Shown: positions 25,245 through 34,296 of the stretch, piece after piece
How the letters are laid out: each line of letters starts with the position of its first letter
Position numbering within the stretch: the first letter of the stretch is position 1
Assembly: GCA_001804805.1 (NCBI GenBank)
Contig: MHBH01000054.1
Coordinates: 1 to 64,000 of the forward strand
Direction: 5' to 3'
DNA: 64,000 nt
DNA from: Lentisphaerae bacterium GWF2_49_21
GTDB taxonomy: Bacteria; Verrucomicrobiota; Lentisphaeria; Victivallales; GWF2-50-93
Position numbers and translations under genes: made by a program
The notes under the pieces: generated by a model
Databases searched by the model: none
What the model saw: only the letters and a program-made list of their open reading frames with translations
What the model was told of the DNA's origin: nothing

Positions 25245-26336
25245 ATGAAGTATAAGATCCAGCAACTGCTCGAAGAAACCCTCAGGGAGGAACTGCAACG
25301 TTATGAATGCATAAAGAACCGCCAGACGTCCTGTCCTGTGCCTCCTAACCACATCTATGTGGAGCCGACGAACAAATGTTTCCTGAAATGCGTAATGTGC
25401 ACAGACAAGGAGATCCGCGGAAAACCCGGGGAGATGTCCTTCTCTTTATGGAAGAAGATCGTCGACTCCATCGCCAAATACAAGGTGAAGTCCCCTATCA
25501 ACATCATCGGCAGGGGCGAACCGCTGATGAACAGGAATCTCCCGAAGTTCGTGGAATACGCCACGTCGAAGGGACTTGAGACGGCGATAATATCGAACGG
25601 CGTCATGCTTGACAAGAAATATGCCACGGCCCTGCTCAAGGCGGGGATAAACAAGATCCAGTTCTCCATCCATGCATTCAGCAGGGAGACTTATTTCAAG
25701 ATCACCGGCGTGGATGTCTATGACAAGGTGAAGAAGAACCTTCTTGACCTCTTAAAGCTGAACAAGAAATTCGGAGGCAAATGCTACATCAATGTGATGA
25801 GCGTCGAATCCCACATAAACAAGCACGAGAGCGCAGCGTTCCTGAAATACTGGACGCCACGGGTCGACAGGGCGTTTGTAACGCCGATCTATTCCATTCA
25901 GGGCGAAAGCAAGATGGCAAAGGAGTCAATAAAATCCATAGAGCAGAAATCTGGCGTCAAGATTGGCAAGTCAAAGCACAAAGGCTGCGCGTATCCGTGG
26001 TTTTTCCTCAGCTACCGCCAGGACGGCACCATTAATCCATGCCCATATGACTTCAAGACTTTTTTCAATATCGGAAATGCGAATGATCGTGACTACGATC
26101 TGATGAAGGTATGGAACAGCAAGGAGATGCAGAAGTTCCGCCAGAACCATCTCGACGGCGAGTATTCATACTGCAAATCCGTAAACTATACCTGCGAGGA
26201 ATGTGAAGTCCCTCTGGCCTTGCATACATACAAGGGGCTTGACCAGTATGTGAATGACTTCCACATCGTGTTTTCAAGGGAATACGCCTCCATCCTGAAG
26301 ATGGCGGCCGTCTCAGAAGGCGATACAAGGAACTGA
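25245..26336 (+). CDS. Radical SAM/SPASM protein
   Basis: A 363-residue radical SAM enzyme. Cluster cysteines are C45-x3-C49-x2-C52 (CFLKCVMC); GRGEPLMN and the NGVMLD strand follow. The C-terminal part has CAYPWFFLSYRQDGTINPCPYD and CEECEVP, a SPASM-type auxiliary cluster set. The start at 25245 has AAGGAG 9 bases upstream; the frame is open farther back, but that region belongs to the preceding gene. Related in type to the protein at 11006. Substrate unknown. Confidence 0.9.
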   Translation: MKYKIQQLLEETLREELQRYECIKNRQTSCPVPPNHIYVEPTNKCFLKCVMCTDKEIRGKPGEMSFSLWKKIVDSIAKYKVKSPINIIGRGEPLMNRNLPKFVEYATSKGLETAIISNGVMLDKKYATALLKAGINKIQFSIHAFSRETYFKITGVDVYDKVKKNLLDLLKLNKKFGGKCYINVMSVESHINKHESAAFLKYWTPRVDRAFVTPIYSIQGESKMAKESIKSIEQKSGVKIGKSKHKGCAYPWFFLSYRQDGTINPCPYDFKTFFNIGNANDRDYDLMKVWNSKEMQKFRQNHLDGEYSYCKSVNYTCEECEVPLALHTYKGLDQYVNDFHIVFSREYASILKMAAVSEGDTRN

Positions 26337-26343
26337 CATTATC

Positions 26344-27054
26344 ATGGTCAAATCCGGAAAAACAGTCCTTATCACAGGTGCGAACAGGGGCATAGGCCTT
26401 GCACTTGTCGAAAATTATCTTGAGCATGGATGGACCGTCTTTGCATGCACCAGGAAATGCGAAATTCGCAGCCCCCTCTCGAGGCTTCGCAGGAAATTCT
26501 CAAATTCCATCGTGAAGCTGAGGCTGGACGCAACCAATGAAAAGAGCATATCACATGCGGCAAAGGCTGTTTCAAAATATGCAAAATCCCTCGATCTCCT
26601 GATCAACAACGGTGCGGTCTTCCATGACAATGAGAGCATCCTGAAGTTTGATGCAAAAAAATCCGCGCAGTCGTTTGCAACAAACGCCACCGGACCGATG
26701 ATTATCGTCAAGCACTTCATCCCCTTGTTGAAGAAGTCTGAGAGACCTGCAGTAGTGAACATATCATCAATTTCCGGTTCGCTTTCAAGGGTCTCGTCCT
26801 TTTCCGGGCTTTACACCTACAAGGCGAGCAAGGCGGCCTTGAACATGTTTTCAAGGCTCCTCAGCCATGAACTCAGGAAATACGACATCCCCCTCTTCAT
26901 CCTGCACCCCGGACTTGTAAAGACCCGCTTGAATCCGAAGGGAACTATCTCACCTGAGGAATCTGCCGGAAAAATATTTGCAGCAATAGAGAAGCTTGGA
27001 ATCCAGGATTCGGGAAAGTTCATCACATTGGATTCCAAGGAATGCCCTTGGTGA
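26344..27054 (+). CDS. Short-chain dehydrogenase/reductase
   Basis: A 236-residue classical SDR. VLITGANRGIGLALVENYL is the cofactor motif, LINNGAVF the NNAG-like strand, and SSISG followed by YTYKASKAALN the catalytic Ser-Tyr-Lys set. Such enzymes oxidise or reduce a hydroxyl/keto group; in this cluster the substrate is likely a sugar or polyol. It starts 7 bases after the radical SAM gene and carries a palindrome copy at 26459-26469. Confidence 0.9.
   Translation: MVKSGKTVLITGANRGIGLALVENYLEHGWTVFACTRKCEIRSPLSRLRRKFSNSIVKLRLDATNEKSISHAAKAVSKYAKSLDLLINNGAVFHDNESILKFDAKKSAQSFATNATGPMIIVKHFIPLLKKSERPAVVNISSISGSLSRVSSFSGLYTYKASKAALNMFSRLLSHELRKYDIPLFILHPGLVKTRLNPKGTISPEESAGKIFAAIEKLGIQDSGKFITLDSKECPW
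26459..26469. repeat. GCGAANTTCGC palindrome, site 4
   Basis: GCGAAATTCGC in the SDR gene, but in another reading frame from sites 1-3: read as CEIR. Confidence 0.7.
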
Positions 27055-27064
27055 GCAAGTCTTG

Positions 27065-27964
27065 ATGCCTAAACTTAAAATATCCTCCGAAAGAATATTC
27101 ATTTCAACTACCTGCCTGAAGGCCGACATCATGGCATCGGGAGTTCCCGAAGGTGTAAGAGGAGTCGAATTCAGCGGCGGATTCAGCTACAGGCCGGTGG
27201 ATGAATTCAGGAAATGCATAGGGAGCATTAAAGCCTCTGGAACAAACATCCTGATCCATGGATACTTCCCTCCACAGGAGAAAAGCTTCATCCTTAACTT
27301 TGCAAGCAAGGACAAGGAAGTGCTCAGACAATCCATGTCGCTTGCGGACGAAGCGCTCAGTCTGTGTGCAGAGTTCGGAATACCCTACTATTCCTTCCAT
27401 CCGGGATATCTTGCCAGCGGATATGAGAACGGAAAGGGCCATTTCATATTCGACAAGACAGGATTTGACGATTATGCGGACACCCTGACCAGATTCAGCA
27501 GGAACTTTGAAAAGCTTTATGATCTTTCAAAACGGCATGGAATAAGGCTTGCCGTTGAAAATCTCTTCATAAACAGGGGCAATGTCAAAGATTCGCTGAA
27601 CAACTCATTTGAAGAAGTTGACGAACTGATGTCATCACTGCCAGGAGACGTGGGCCTTCTTCTCGATCTCGGGCACATGAACGTATCCGCCAGCTACATG
27701 AATTTCAGCAGGGACGGATTCATCGGCAGATATCTGGAGAAGTTCGGACGGAGGCTTTTTGAGATCCACATGTCGGAGAACAAGGGGGATTTCGACACCC
27801 ATGATCCTCTGACGGCGGACAGCTGGCAGCTCGAGGCGCTGGATAAATTCAAAGACTGCCCCGGTGTTTCAGGCGAAGGGATAAACGTCACCCTTGAATC
27901 AAGGAAGATGGAAAAAGATTTGATAGCCGGGAACATCTCGCTGATAAGGAAGTCCTTAAATTAA
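27065..27964 (+). CDS. TIM-barrel sugar phosphate isomerase/epimerase-like protein
   Basis: A 299-residue protein of the xylose-isomerase-like (AP endonuclease 2) fold. YYSFHPGYLAS, RLAVENLFINRGN, LLLDLGHMNVSA and FEIHMSENKGDFDTHDPL supply the usual His/Glu/Asp metal ligands at strand ends. Family members isomerise or epimerise sugars. The ATG at 27065 lies 10 bases after the SDR stop; an open frame farther upstream overlaps that gene and was not used. Together with the SDR it may prepare a sugar for the nearby enzymes. Confidence 0.85.
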   Translation: MPKLKISSERIFISTTCLKADIMASGVPEGVRGVEFSGGFSYRPVDEFRKCIGSIKASGTNILIHGYFPPQEKSFILNFASKDKEVLRQSMSLADEALSLCAEFGIPYYSFHPGYLASGYENGKGHFIFDKTGFDDYADTLTRFSRNFEKLYDLSKRHGIRLAVENLFINRGNVKDSLNNSFEEVDELMSSLPGDVGLLLDLGHMNVSASYMNFSRDGFIGRYLEKFGRRLFEIHMSENKGDFDTHDPLTADSWQLEALDKFKDCPGVSGEGINVTLESRKMEKDLIAGNISLIRKSLN

Positions 27965-27987
27965 TTGATCATATAGGAGAACAGAAA

Positions 27988-29661
27988 ATGGATGCTTTGC
28001 TTAAGAAAATGATATTCGACGAGAAGGCAACTGTATCAGATGCTATTGAATGCTGCCTGCATGGTTCCAAGAAAGTCGCGTTCTGCGTTGACAGGAAAGG
28101 CAAGTTCCTCGGTCTTCTCACCGAAGGAGATCTTCTCCGGCTCTTCAAGACGGGAGTGAAGCTGACGGACAAGGCAGTCAACCACATAAACAGGAATCCA
28201 ATTATGGCTTCCGAAGAACTCTCCATTTCCGAAGCAAAGAAAATGCTGGGCAGCAGGATACAGATAATCCCGAGGGTGGATGCCAAGGGAAGACTTGTCG
28301 GATATGTCGACATGACAAGCTACGAATACGGATTCATCACAATCAAGAACAAGACCGTGATGATCCTGGGACTCGGCTATGTCGGCCTTACCCTGGGCCT
28401 TGTGATGGCCGATTCAGGATATGCGGTCAAGGGATTTGACGTCAACAAGGGGCTTATGGCGAAACTGAAGAGGAAGGAACCGCCCTTCTATGAAAACGGT
28501 CTGCAGGACCTTCTTGACGACCACATAGACAAGAGGTTCAAGCTGGTCGACTCACCCGAGGGTAATGCCGCGGAAGTCTTCATAATCACCGTTGGAACTC
28601 CGATTGACAAGGAGACAAAGGAACCCAAGATGGATATGATAAGGGGCGCAGCCAAAACTGTCGGCAAGATGCTTTCAAAGGACAACATTGTGATACTTCG
28701 TTCAACTGTAATGATAGGTACTACGAGGAATGTCGTCATCCCTGAACTTGAAAAGGCGTCCGGCATGAAGGCGGGAAAGGACTTTTTCGTGGCGTTCTGC
28801 TTTGAAAGGACTGCAGAGGGACGCGCCTTGAAGGAACTGAGGGTGCTTCCCCAGATCATAGGCGGATATGATGAGAAGAGCTGTGAAATCGCTTCCCGTC
28901 TCTTCAATGAATACACTCCGACAATCATCAAGGTCGACAGTGTTGAAACCGCCGAATTATGCAAGCTGATGGACAACTGCTACCGCGACGTGAGGTTCGC
29001 CTTCGCAAACCAGCTTGCGACGCTGGCGGAAAAAATAGGGCTCAACATCCACAAGGCGATCGACGCGGTTAATCTCAATTACCAGCGCAACAGCATTCCC
29101 AAGCCCTCTCCCGGAGTCGGAGGCCCCTGCCTTACAAAGGATCCTTATATTCTTAACAAGGTTTTCAGGCTTTGCGGAATGGACGCCGATCTGCTCCTCT
29201 CCGCCAGGAAGATAAATGAGACGAGTGTCAAAGTCATACCGTCACGTTGCGATAAGATCCTCAGGGGATCAGGAAAGACTCTGAAAGGCGCCCGGGTTTT
29301 CGTGGTCGGCTTTGCATTCAAGGGCGAACCGGAGACATCGGATCTCAGGGATTCGACAACCCTGTGGTTCCTGGAGAGCCTCAGGAAATATACCAAGGAC
29401 ATAAGCGGATATGATCCTGTGGTCACGTCGGCGGAGATAAAAAACCTTGGAATAAAAGCCGTCGGGATCGAGGATGGATTCAGGAATGCAGACGCCGTCT
29501 TCATAATGAACAACCACCGGTCATATCTCCACTGGAACATCGAAAAGCTCGTGGTGAAGATGAACAAGCCGGCGATATTTTTCGACAGCTGGTACGTTTT
29601 TGCCGAAAGAAACATGGCGCAGTATAAAGACATAATATATACAAGCATCGGGATTGGATAA
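27988..29661 (+). CDS. CBS-domain pair fused to UDP-sugar 6-dehydrogenase
   Basis: A 557-residue fusion. Residues 1 to about 120 are a CBS pair (FLGLLTEGDLLRLF and GRLVGYVDMTSYEYG are the two typical ends). The remainder is a full UDP-glucose/UDP-ManNAc dehydrogenase: ILGLGYVGLTLGLVMADSGY for NAD, VGTPIDKETKEPKMD, and the catalytic Cys381 in GVGGPCLTKDPYIL. The latter form is closest to the WecC/WbpA group acting on N-acetylhexosamines. The CBS pair suggests adenylate- or nucleotide-sensitive control. AGGAGA precedes the ATG. It could supply the uronic acid used by the Wbp-like genes at 59835-64000. Confidence 0.93.
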   Translation: MDALLKKMIFDEKATVSDAIECCLHGSKKVAFCVDRKGKFLGLLTEGDLLRLFKTGVKLTDKAVNHINRNPIMASEELSISEAKKMLGSRIQIIPRVDAKGRLVGYVDMTSYEYGFITIKNKTVMILGLGYVGLTLGLVMADSGYAVKGFDVNKGLMAKLKRKEPPFYENGLQDLLDDHIDKRFKLVDSPEGNAAEVFIITVGTPIDKETKEPKMDMIRGAAKTVGKMLSKDNIVILRSTVMIGTTRNVVIPELEKASGMKAGKDFFVAFCFERTAEGRALKELRVLPQIIGGYDEKSCEIASRLFNEYTPTIIKVDSVETAELCKLMDNCYRDVRFAFANQLATLAEKIGLNIHKAIDAVNLNYQRNSIPKPSPGVGGPCLTKDPYILNKVFRLCGMDADLLLSARKINETSVKVIPSRCDKILRGSGKTLKGARVFVVGFAFKGEPETSDLRDSTTLWFLESLRKYTKDISGYDPVVTSAEIKNLGIKAVGIEDGFRNADAVFIMNNHRSYLHWNIEKLVVKMNKPAIFFDSWYVFAERNMAQYKDIIYTSIGIG

Positions 29662-29667
29662 GATCAC

Positions 29668-30636
29668 ATGAAAAAACAGAAAGTTCTTGTCACGGGCGGT
29701 ACCGGCTTCATCGGGGCCGCATTGGTTAAAAAGCTGGTCGACCTGGGATATCCTGTCAGGGTGTTCGACAACAATTTCAGGGGGAAGAACACCCGTCTTG
29801 AAGGGTATCTCGGAAAACTTGACCTGATTGAAGGCGATATCCGGGACGAAAAGAAGGTCATGGATGCTGTCAAGGGAATGGACATCGTCTACCACCTTGC
29901 GTTCATAAACGGGACAAGGCACTTCTATGAGATTCCCGAGCAAGTGCTGGATGTCGGCGTGCGAGGGGCGCTCAACACCCTGAAGGCGACCCTTGAATAC
30001 AAGCCCGCCCGCTATATCCTCGCCTCCTCTTCCGAGGTCTACCAGACGCCGACAAAAGTACCGACAGATGAGAAGGAGAGGATATTCCTGGACGATGTGA
30101 CCAATCCCAGATACAGCTATGCCGGAGGCAAGATCATAAGCGAGCTCCTGACATTGAATTATCTTAGGAAGTCCACAACTGAACCCGTGATTTTCCGTCC
30201 ACACAATGTCTTCGGTCCCGACATGGGATGGGAGCATGTGATACCAGAACTCCTTGTGAAGCTGGGCAAGTCCACGAACGGTTTTAAAAGCAGGAAGACG
30301 AAGATAGAGATCCAGGGCACTGGCGAGGAGACAAGGGCGTTCTGCTACGTGGACAGCGCCGTTGAGCAGATTGTCCTGTGCTCCGAGAAGGGCGCCGCAG
30401 GCGAGATATACCATATCGGAGAGATGAACGAAATAAGCATATTGCAGCTGATTGAAATGATCGGGAAGGTGCTTGGAATTGACATAGAGACCGTTCCGAC
30501 TCCTCTCCGCAAGGGAGGTACGCCAAGGCGATGTCCTGACCTAGCGAAGATCAAATCCCTCGGATACAAGCAGCCTATTTCATTTGAGGAAGGATTGAAA
30601 CGCACTGTTGACTGGTATAGGAAGGAGAGCAAATGA
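29668..30636 (+). CDS. NAD-dependent nucleotide-sugar epimerase/dehydratase
   Basis: A 322-residue extended SDR with VLVTGGTGFIGAALVKKL, VYHLAFINGTRHFYE, SSSEVYQTP and YSYAGGK (catalytic Tyr/Lys). FRPHNVFGPDMGWEHVIPEL and the RAFCYVDSAVEQI segment are typical of UDP-sugar 4-epimerases and decarboxylases. It starts 6 bases after the dehydrogenase, so it may act on the uronic acid that enzyme makes. Overlaps the next gene by 4 bases. Confidence 0.9.
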   Translation: MKKQKVLVTGGTGFIGAALVKKLVDLGYPVRVFDNNFRGKNTRLEGYLGKLDLIEGDIRDEKKVMDAVKGMDIVYHLAFINGTRHFYEIPEQVLDVGVRGALNTLKATLEYKPARYILASSSEVYQTPTKVPTDEKERIFLDDVTNPRYSYAGGKIISELLTLNYLRKSTTEPVIFRPHNVFGPDMGWEHVIPELLVKLGKSTNGFKSRKTKIEIQGTGEETRAFCYVDSAVEQIVLCSEKGAAGEIYHIGEMNEISILQLIEMIGKVLGIDIETVPTPLRKGGTPRRCPDLAKIKSLGYKQPISFEEGLKRTVDWYRKESK

Positions 30637-31538
30637 CAAAGGCCTCTGCTCCGAAATGCTGCCCTATCTGCAATTCTAAAAAAATAAGCCTCTTCTGGAA
30701 CCGCTGCTGGCGGAGGAATGACATAAAGGTCTACAGATGCGACGGATGTTCTGTAATCTTCCTCAATCCGATGATGGACGATCCGGAATCCGGCAGATAT
30801 TATCTAAATTACGTCTCACATCTCACTACAAGAGGTGTTGCACTCAATGAAACGCCGGAGCAGACCTTCAAGCGGAGGGAAAAGACCGGTTCCTACAGGA
30901 TAGAAATCGCAAGGAAACTTGTGAAACACAGCTTCAACGTACTGGAGATCGGTGGCGGCTGCGGGAATTTTATCGGCGGAATGCTTGACAAGAAACTGAT
31001 ATCTTCCGGTACCCTTGTAGAATCCTGCAGGGAGCATCTCGATTATGCCGGTGGCAAGTTCAATCTGGAATGCCACCAGTCCCTCGAGGATCTTCCTGAG
31101 GGGAAATTCGATGCCATATTCATGTTCCATGTGCTTGAACATATCAGGCAACCCGGCGGTTTTCTGAGGAAATGCTCTTCCCTCCTGAGGAAGAAAGGTC
31201 TTTTCATTGTCGAGGTGCCATGTTCTTCGGATCCGCTTTTATCATTATATGGCTGCGAAGCCTTCAAGGATTTCTATTTCCAGCCCATGCACCACCACAC
31301 CTATTCGGAAAATTCTCTGAGGCATACATTCGGAAAGGCCGGATTTATTCCATCAAGCTTCATATTCCACCAGAGATATTCCCTGTTGAACCATCTCAAC
31401 TGGCTTAGCACAGGCAAACCCGGAGGCAAGCTGGACTTCAATGGCGTCATCGATGATCTGATTGAGAAGCAATACAAGACCAACTTAATTAAAAATAGAA
31501 CTACGGACACAATTTTTGGCGTGTTCGTAAAAAAATAA
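30633..31538 (+). CDS. Methyltransferase with N-terminal zinc-ribbon-like motif
   Basis: A 301-residue class I methyltransferase. The N terminus has two paired cysteines (CPICNSKKISLFW and YRCDGCSVIFLNP), the small metal-binding lead found in many sugar C-methyltransferase-like proteins. SAM motif I is VLEIGGGCGNFIGGML; the FDAIFMFHVLEHIRQPGGFL strand follows. Probably methylates a sugar or glycan intermediate. Confidence 0.88.
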   Translation: MTKASAPKCCPICNSKKISLFWNRCWRRNDIKVYRCDGCSVIFLNPMMDDPESGRYYLNYVSHLTTRGVALNETPEQTFKRREKTGSYRIEIARKLVKHSFNVLEIGGGCGNFIGGMLDKKLISSGTLVESCREHLDYAGGKFNLECHQSLEDLPEGKFDAIFMFHVLEHIRQPGGFLRKCSSLLRKKGLFIVEVPCSSDPLLSLYGCEAFKDFYFQPMHHHTYSENSLRHTFGKAGFIPSSFIFHQRYSLLNHLNWLSTGKPGGKLDFNGVIDDLIEKQYKTNLIKNRTTDTIFGVFVKK

Positions 31539-31552
31539 AAGGGATGGCTGCA

Positions 31553-32653
31553 ATGGAATATATACCAGTGGCAAATGTCATTACTGAAGAAGCCGATGCA
31601 AAAGCTGTTTATGATGTAATCAAGTCTGGATGGATCAGCAAAGGCAGGAAAGTCGACCAGTTCGAAGCTCTTTTTGCAAAGGAAGTAGGAGCAGATGAGG
31701 CGATAGCGGTGAACAACGGAACATCCGCGCTTCATGTCGTCCTTGCCGCCATGGACATCGGCCCTGGAGATGAAGTAATCCTGCCCTCATTGACATTCAT
31801 ATCAACGGCAAATGTCGTCCTCTACCAGGGTGCGACACCTGTCCTTGTCGAATGCGATCCTCGCACATTCAACACTTCAGCGGAGATCATCGAAGCGGCT
31901 ATCACCCCAAGGACAAAGGCTATAATGCCAGTCGACATGAACGGCATGCCCATTGACTATGATGCGATCCTCGCAGTTGGCCGCAAACACGGGATACCGG
32001 TCATAGCCGACAGCGCCGAAAGTCTGGGCGCCATATATAAAGGTAAAAAAATCGGATGCATATGCGACATCCACTGTTTCAGCTTCTTCCCGAACAAGGC
32101 CATAACGACCGGTGAAGGCGGAATGATAACGACAAGGGACAAGAAGCTTTCAGAGCGGATGCGCAAGATACTCAACCAGGGGCAGGACGGCAGATACAAT
32201 CACGTGGAGCTGGGCTACAATTATAGGATGAACGACATCCAGGCGGCATTTGGAATCGTCCAGCTATCAAGGCTCGAAAAGATCATGGAGGCAAAAGTCG
32301 AACTGGTAAAGAAATATACAAAGTTCTTTTCAGGCCACCCGGAAATAACTCTGCCTCATGTCCCTGATTTTGTAACAAGGCATTCGTGGTACATGTATTC
32401 CATACAGGTTGATGAAGGCAAAAGGGATGAAGTGGTCAGGAAGCTGGAAGCCGACAAGATCCAGACCCGCCTGAGCTTCCCTCCTGTCCATATCCAGAAG
32501 TATTATCAGAAACGCTTCGGTTGGAACGACGAGTTCCTGCCTGCAAGCTATCACACATGGAAAAGGCTCATCAATATCCCGATCTGGCCGGGCCTTTCCG
32601 ATTCACAGCTTGAATACATAGCTGAAAAACTCATTAAGCACGTCAATTCCTGA
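31553..32653 (+). CDS. DegT/DnrJ/EryC1/StrS aminotransferase (perosamine synthetase-like)
   Basis: A 366-residue PLP-dependent sugar aminotransferase. VNNGTSALHVVLAAM and SFFPNKAITTGEGGM (PLP lysine) are clear; the MEYIPVANVITEEADAKAV N terminus and length fit the perosamine-synthetase-like 4-aminotransferases. The ATG at 31553 lies 9 bases after the AAAAGGG ribosome site, whereas an ATG at 31544 would be too close to it. Probably acts on a 4-keto sugar, possibly GDP- or UDP-linked. Confidence 0.91.
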   Translation: MEYIPVANVITEEADAKAVYDVIKSGWISKGRKVDQFEALFAKEVGADEAIAVNNGTSALHVVLAAMDIGPGDEVILPSLTFISTANVVLYQGATPVLVECDPRTFNTSAEIIEAAITPRTKAIMPVDMNGMPIDYDAILAVGRKHGIPVIADSAESLGAIYKGKKIGCICDIHCFSFFPNKAITTGEGGMITTRDKKLSERMRKILNQGQDGRYNHVELGYNYRMNDIQAAFGIVQLSRLEKIMEAKVELVKKYTKFFSGHPEITLPHVPDFVTRHSWYMYSIQVDEGKRDEVVRKLEADKIQTRLSFPPVHIQKYYQKRFGWNDEFLPASYHTWKRLINIPIWPGLSDSQLEYIAEKLIKHVNS

Positions 32654-32673
32654 TATTTTCCAGCCACAATCAA

Positions 32674-34287
32674 ATGAGTAAACCTTTCTATTACGATTAT
32701 TTTTCTTTGCGGGTCACTGATCCGGAAGAATGGCATCGTGATTTCTTCTGGCCCGTCTCCCATTCCGAGACGCAGAGAATAAATGGTGACTTTAAAAAAT
32801 TCCATTGTGCTCTGATAAACCGTACAGGAAATACTTTCGAAGGAGACTGCCTGCTGATTGCATATCATATCTCGAGCCGACTCATAGAGGTTGTCAACCA
32901 TTACCTCTCACTTCAGCGGCTTGAAAGTAAAAACTACCATGTCGTCCCAAGCAGCAGGCTAAAACTGATCCCTCTGCTCCAGAAGAATAACGAGCCAGTT
33001 GAATTCAGCCACGCCGGTCTCATAGAGGCAAATTACAGCTCAAGGGTTTCTCTCAGAAATAATGTAAATTCATTAAAGTTCAACTTGGCCAAAGGTACTT
33101 TCTCTCTTCACGGGCAGTTCAATGGCAATATCCATTCAATCGCATCTGCCGGAGTGCTCTGTCATGAATACGTCCATGGATCCAGAGACTGGATAAAGAT
33201 CATATCCTCGGGGTACCTGCTTGATAAAGACTTCCATGATTTGTCAGTTCTCCCAAAAGGATCTTCTGGAACCCTGGAGGTGATGGCGGAGGAGTTTGTG
33301 AAGTTTACATCTGACTACGCCTCAAGGAACCTGGACATCCGGTTGCCAGTGAATATTCTCGATGGCCTTCACATGTTCGTCAAAGGCTATCTTTTGAAAA
33401 TTGCATGTGCATATTCCACTCTCCTTGAGAAAACCTCACATATGAAGATATATTCCTTCCTTTCCTCAACCGCAGGGAGTCCGTATAACAGGGCTCTCAG
33501 CCTGGCAATAAGCAAAAATGGTGGAAAAGTTACAGGATTCCCCCACGGATTCTTCATCTGCCATCATTCCGGTAACAGGCCCGGTTTCCATGAATTCGCA
33601 ACCGTCGACCAGTTCGCAACATATACTCCCAGGAGCATCTCTCTTTTCAAGAAAAACATCGAGACCAATCCGCTGCCTCGTGGCCATTCGATCTCTTTTG
33701 TCAGCGACAACACATCCTTTTTCAAGGATCTGCACGAGTCATGGGACGGCAGAGCTCTTTCCGACAAGATCAAAACAGTCATGATACTCGAATTGTCCAT
33801 GATCCCGGAATGGGCGGGATATTACGCGGCTGAAGCCATGGTGAACTACCACTTTTATTACAGCCTCTGCAGAACTCTCTCGAAAAACGGATATAAAGTC
33901 ATTTTCAAGAGACGTCCGAAGGATCTCTCATGGGATGGCTATAACATTTTTGAAAAGATCCCGAATGTTGAAGTAATCCATGAACATTTTGAAGATCCGG
34001 GGGTGATCGACAGGTGCGATGCCGTTATAATGCAATACGGCTACTCCTCTACACTGAACTGGTCGATGTGCACCAATAAGACTGTAATCTACACTGATGC
34101 CGGATGGGAGCCGTGGTTCCCTGAAGTCTATGATCTCATGAGCAGGAGATGCAGGGTGCTCCACTGCAGCTATGATGAGAGGAACAGGGCGGTATTCAAG
34201 GAGGATGAACTTCTTTCCATTCTTGGGAAGAAACCCGGGCCTCCCGACAGCCAGTATGCAATCAAATATCTCTACCCGCAGGACTGA
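32674..34287 (+). CDS. Unrecognised large protein, GT-B-like C-terminal half
   Basis: A 537-residue protein. The N-terminal half has no recognisable motif (FSLRVTDPEEWHRDFFWPVS, later SRDWIKIISSGYLL). The C-terminal half contains GFPHGFFICHHSG, KVIFKRRPKDLSWDGYNIF and VIMQYGYSSTLNWSMCTNKTV, a layout like the nucleotide-binding domain of capsule or surface-carbohydrate transferases. No signal peptide or membrane segment is evident. Function in glycan assembly is inferred from neighbours. Confidence 0.65.
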   Translation: MSKPFYYDYFSLRVTDPEEWHRDFFWPVSHSETQRINGDFKKFHCALINRTGNTFEGDCLLIAYHISSRLIEVVNHYLSLQRLESKNYHVVPSSRLKLIPLLQKNNEPVEFSHAGLIEANYSSRVSLRNNVNSLKFNLAKGTFSLHGQFNGNIHSIASAGVLCHEYVHGSRDWIKIISSGYLLDKDFHDLSVLPKGSSGTLEVMAEEFVKFTSDYASRNLDIRLPVNILDGLHMFVKGYLLKIACAYSTLLEKTSHMKIYSFLSSTAGSPYNRALSLAISKNGGKVTGFPHGFFICHHSGNRPGFHEFATVDQFATYTPRSISLFKKNIETNPLPRGHSISFVSDNTSFFKDLHESWDGRALSDKIKTVMILELSMIPEWAGYYAAEAMVNYHFYYSLCRTLSKNGYKVIFKRRPKDLSWDGYNIFEKIPNVEVIHEHFEDPGVIDRCDAVIMQYGYSSTLNWSMCTNKTVIYTDAGWEPWFPEVYDLMSRRCRVLHCSYDERNRAVFKEDELLSILGKKPGPPDSQYAIKYLYPQD

Positions 34288-34296
34288 CGAACCGGA

